DNA of 64,000 bases from Aromatoleum petrolei. Its GTDB lineage: Bacteria; Pseudomonadota; Gammaproteobacteria; Burkholderiales; Rhodocyclaceae. The notes under the pieces are model-generated. The model saw nothing but the letters and a program-made list of their open reading frames with translations, did not search any database and was not told where the DNA came from. The position numbers and the translations under genes were made by a program. Position 1 is the stretch's first letter. Each line of letters begins with the position of its first letter. This document shows, one piece after another, positions 62,389 to 64,000 of this stretch. The stretch is taken from the NCBI RefSeq assembly GCF_017894385.1, contig NZ_CP059560.1, forward strand, positions 1,674,001 through 1,738,000, given 5' to 3'.

Positions 62389-64000
62389 TTAGCCCGGTAT
62401 GACGGCGATGGTCTTGCGCACCTTGCCGTTGGTCACCTCGGCCGGACGCTCCTTGCGGCGGAAGGCCGCGAGGAGTTCCGCTTCGCGCATCCGCGCGTTG
62501 CGCAGATAGCGCTCGCGGATGTGGCCGAAGCCGCGGATCTGCTCGGGCAGGCTGGCGAGTTCGACGGCGGTCTCGAAGTTCGCCTTCTCGAGGCCGGCGA
62601 GAATCTCCTCGACGATGCGCTCGTAGTCGGCGATCAGCTGGCGGTCGAGCTTGCGGTCGTGCGTGCGGGCGAAGGGGTCGAGCATCGAGCCGCGCAGGCC
62701 CTTCATCTTCGCGAGCTGGCGCATCGCCTTCAGCATCCACGGGCCGTATTTCTTCTTCTGCAGCTCGCCGCTCTGCGGGTCCTTGTCGGCAAGCGTCGGC
62801 GGCGCGAGGTGGAAGACGAGTTTGTAGTCGCCCTCGAACTGCTCCTCGACACGCTTGAGGAAGTCGCTGTCGGTGTAGAGGCGCGCCACTTCGTACTCGT
62901 CCTTGTAGGCGAGCAGCTTGTGGTAACCGCGTGCGACCGCTTCGGTCAGCAGCGTCACGCCGGGCTCGACCTTGGCTTCGGCCGCGCGCACGCGCTCGAC
63001 GAACTTCGCGTAGCGCTCGGCGTAGGCGGCGTCCTGGTAGTCGGCGAGGAAGGCCTTGCGGCGGGCGATCACCTCGTCGACCGAGGCCGACAGCTTGTGA
63101 TGCTCGGGCGTGCCGTGCTGCGGCTTCGCGGCCTTCGCGACCGCATCCGGATCGACGGCGGCACGGCGGCCCCACTGGAACGCGGATTTGTTGGCCTCGA
63201 TCGCGGCACCGTTGAGCTCGATCGCCCGCAGGATCGCGTCGCGCGTCAGCGGCACGAGGCCACGCTGCCAGGCGAAGCCGAGCATGAAGAGGTTGGTTGC
63301 GATCGAATCGCCGAGAATCGCCGTTGCAAGACGCGAGGCTTCGAGGAACTCGACGTTCTGGTTCCCGACGGCGTCGACGATCTGGGACTCCATCGAGCCG
63401 GCCGGGAACTGCGGGTCCGGGTGCTTCGCGACGTTGCCGGTGCGGGCCTGGGCCGCGAAGCCGCGGACGAATTCGCTGGTGTTGGTCTGATCGCGGTTGA
63501 TGACGACGCGGGTGTGATTGGTGCGCATCTTCGCGAGCGATTCGTCGCTCGCCGACACGACGAGGTCGCAGCCGATCACGACGTTCGCTTCACCTGCGGC
63601 GACGCGGGCGGCGAAGATGTCTTCGGGCCGGTTGGCGATCTTGACGTGCGACCACACCGCCCCGCCCTTCTGCGCGAGGCCGGCCATGTCGAGGATGGAC
63701 ACGCCCTTGCCTTCGAGGTGCGCGGCCATGCCGAGCAGCGCGCCGATCGTGACGACGCCGGTGCCGCCGACGCCGGTGATGAGGATGCCCCAGGGAGCGT
63801 TCGTCGCCGGCAGCGTCGGCTCGGGCAGCGACGCGAAGACGTCCGCCGCCGCGGTCGCGGCCTTGCCCTTCCTGAGCTTGCCGCCTTCGATCGTCACGAA
63901 GCTCGGGCAAAAACCTTTGACGCACGAAAAGTCCTTGTTGCACGCGGACTGGTCGATCGTGCGCTTCCTGCCGAACTCGGTCTCGACGGCGGCCACGGAC
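62389..64000 (-). CDS. Indolepyruvate:ferredoxin oxidoreductase, fused type (C-terminal part; 5' end outside window)
   Basis: About 536 residues are present and the reading frame is open to the window edge. The visible part starts with an iron-sulfur Cys cluster (CNKDFSCVKGFCPSF), then the gamma domain of 2-oxoacid oxidoreductases (ILITGVGGTGVVTIGALLG, MAGLAQKGGAVWSHVKIA), then a long C-terminal region ending in ELASLPEQIRGFGHIRERYL that is typical of the fused IOR proteins of proteobacteria. The thiamine-diphosphate domains lie outside. It oxidises aryl- or branched-chain 2-oxo acids to acyl-CoA with a ferredoxin-like acceptor. The GTG at 63996 is internal, not the start. Confidence 0.93.
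   Translation of the reverse strand, partial: SVAAVETEFGRKRTIDQSACNKDFSCVKGFCPSFVTIEGGKLRKGKAATAAADVFASLPEPTLPATNAPWGILITGVGGTGVVTIGALLGMAAHLEGKGVSILDMAGLAQKGGAVWSHVKIANRPEDIFAARVAAGEANVVIGCDLVVSASDESLAKMRTNHTRVVINRDQTNTSEFVRGFAAQARTGNVAKHPDPQFPAGSMESQIVDAVGNQNVEFLEASRLATAILGDSIATNLFMLGFAWQRGLVPLTRDAILRAIELNGAAIEANKSAFQWGRRAAVDPDAVAKAAKPQHGTPEHHKLSASVDEVIARRKAFLADYQDAAYAERYAKFVERVRAAEAKVEPGVTLLTEAVARGYHKLLAYKDEYEVARLYTDSDFLKRVEEQFEGDYKLVFHLAPPTLADKDPQSGELQKKKYGPWMLKAMRQLAKMKGLRGSMLDPFARTHDRKLDRQLIADYERIVEEILAGLEKANFETAVELASLPEQIRGFGHIRERYLRNARMREAELLAAFRRKERPAEVTNGKVRKTIAVIPG

Overview
This is a high-GC stretch of a bacterial chromosome. Gene content and synteny suggest a betaproteobacterium of the order Rhodocyclales (Azoarcus, Aromatoleum, Thauera or Zoogloea type). 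Supporting this are an exosortase-A (XrtA/EpsH) exopolysaccharide cluster, two Neisseria/Burkholderia-type general porins, a betaproteobacterial cytochrome c oxidase locus with DUF2970 and the small oxidase assembly protein, and a fused indolepyruvate:ferredoxin oxidoreductase. Assignment to a genus is inference.

Layout. (1) 1-29.5 kb: an almost wholly minus-strand XrtA-type exopolysaccharide locus. In transcription order it encodes the outer-membrane export lipoprotein, chain-length regulator, tyrosine autokinase, outer-membrane beta-barrel protein, XrtA-associated ATPase, UDP-GlcNAc 2-epimerase, DUF3473 polysaccharide deacetylase, FemAB-like protein, a fused double glycosyltransferase, asparagine-synthase-like amidotransferase, glycosyltransferase, exosortase A with EpsI domain, glycosyltransferase, CapK-like ligase, alpha/alpha-toroid protein, formyltransferase and O-antigen-ligase-like protein. 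Beyond a single plus-strand asparagine-synthase-like gene lie an SGNH-like protein, MBOAT O-acyltransferase, second deacetylase-like protein, glycosyltransferase and a TPR protein cut by the window edge. Most junctions overlap by a few bases. A FeeM-like acyltransferase is divergent at the head. No initiating sugar transferase, Wzx flippase or PEP-CTERM substrate is visible, so the locus continues elsewhere. (2) 30.4-33.1 kb: two porins with strong hairpin terminators and a shared upstream dyad. (3) 33.4-34.3 kb: rpoH behind a perfect CIRCE element. (4) 34.4-43.0 kb: the aa3-type cytochrome c oxidase operon (ctaC, ctaD, small assembly protein, ctaG, DUF2970, ctaE, SURF1, SCO-like, ctaA, ctaB, SCO), preceded by an FNR-like box. 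(5) 43.1-51.2 kb: a tightly overlapping nine-gene minus-strand operon for membrane-lipid modification (FAD oxidoreductase, DUF1365, cyclopropane-fatty-acid-synthase-like methyltransferase, chalcone-isomerase-like protein, transporter, DUF3833 lipoprotein, SDR, NTF2-like) divergent from a MerR regulator that carries both hallmarks of the adenosylcobalamin photoreceptors LitR/CarH. (6) 51.3-64 kb: rfaE2, a histidine kinase with a receiver-GGDEF-EAL regulator, recQ, an EAL-only protein, an FNR-box-controlled cytochrome b, a CDF metal transporter, a leucine/phenylalanine-type dehydrogenase and the C-terminal part of indolepyruvate:ferredoxin oxidoreductase.

How the parts work together. Region 1 builds, modifies and exports an extracellular polysaccharide, with XrtA presumably sorting PEP-CTERM proteins encoded outside the window; comparable clusters are tied to floc formation in Zoogloea. 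Region 5 looks like a light-responsive (possibly singlet-oxygen-related) lipid-protection module. The most noteworthy observations are the LitR/CarH-type regulator with paired operators at both divergent start codons, the CIRCE-rpoH arrangement, the fused XrtA glycosyltransferases, the degenerate glutaminase domain of the plus-strand asparagine-synthase-like protein, and two FNR-like promoters. All functions are read from motifs and context; no database search was run.
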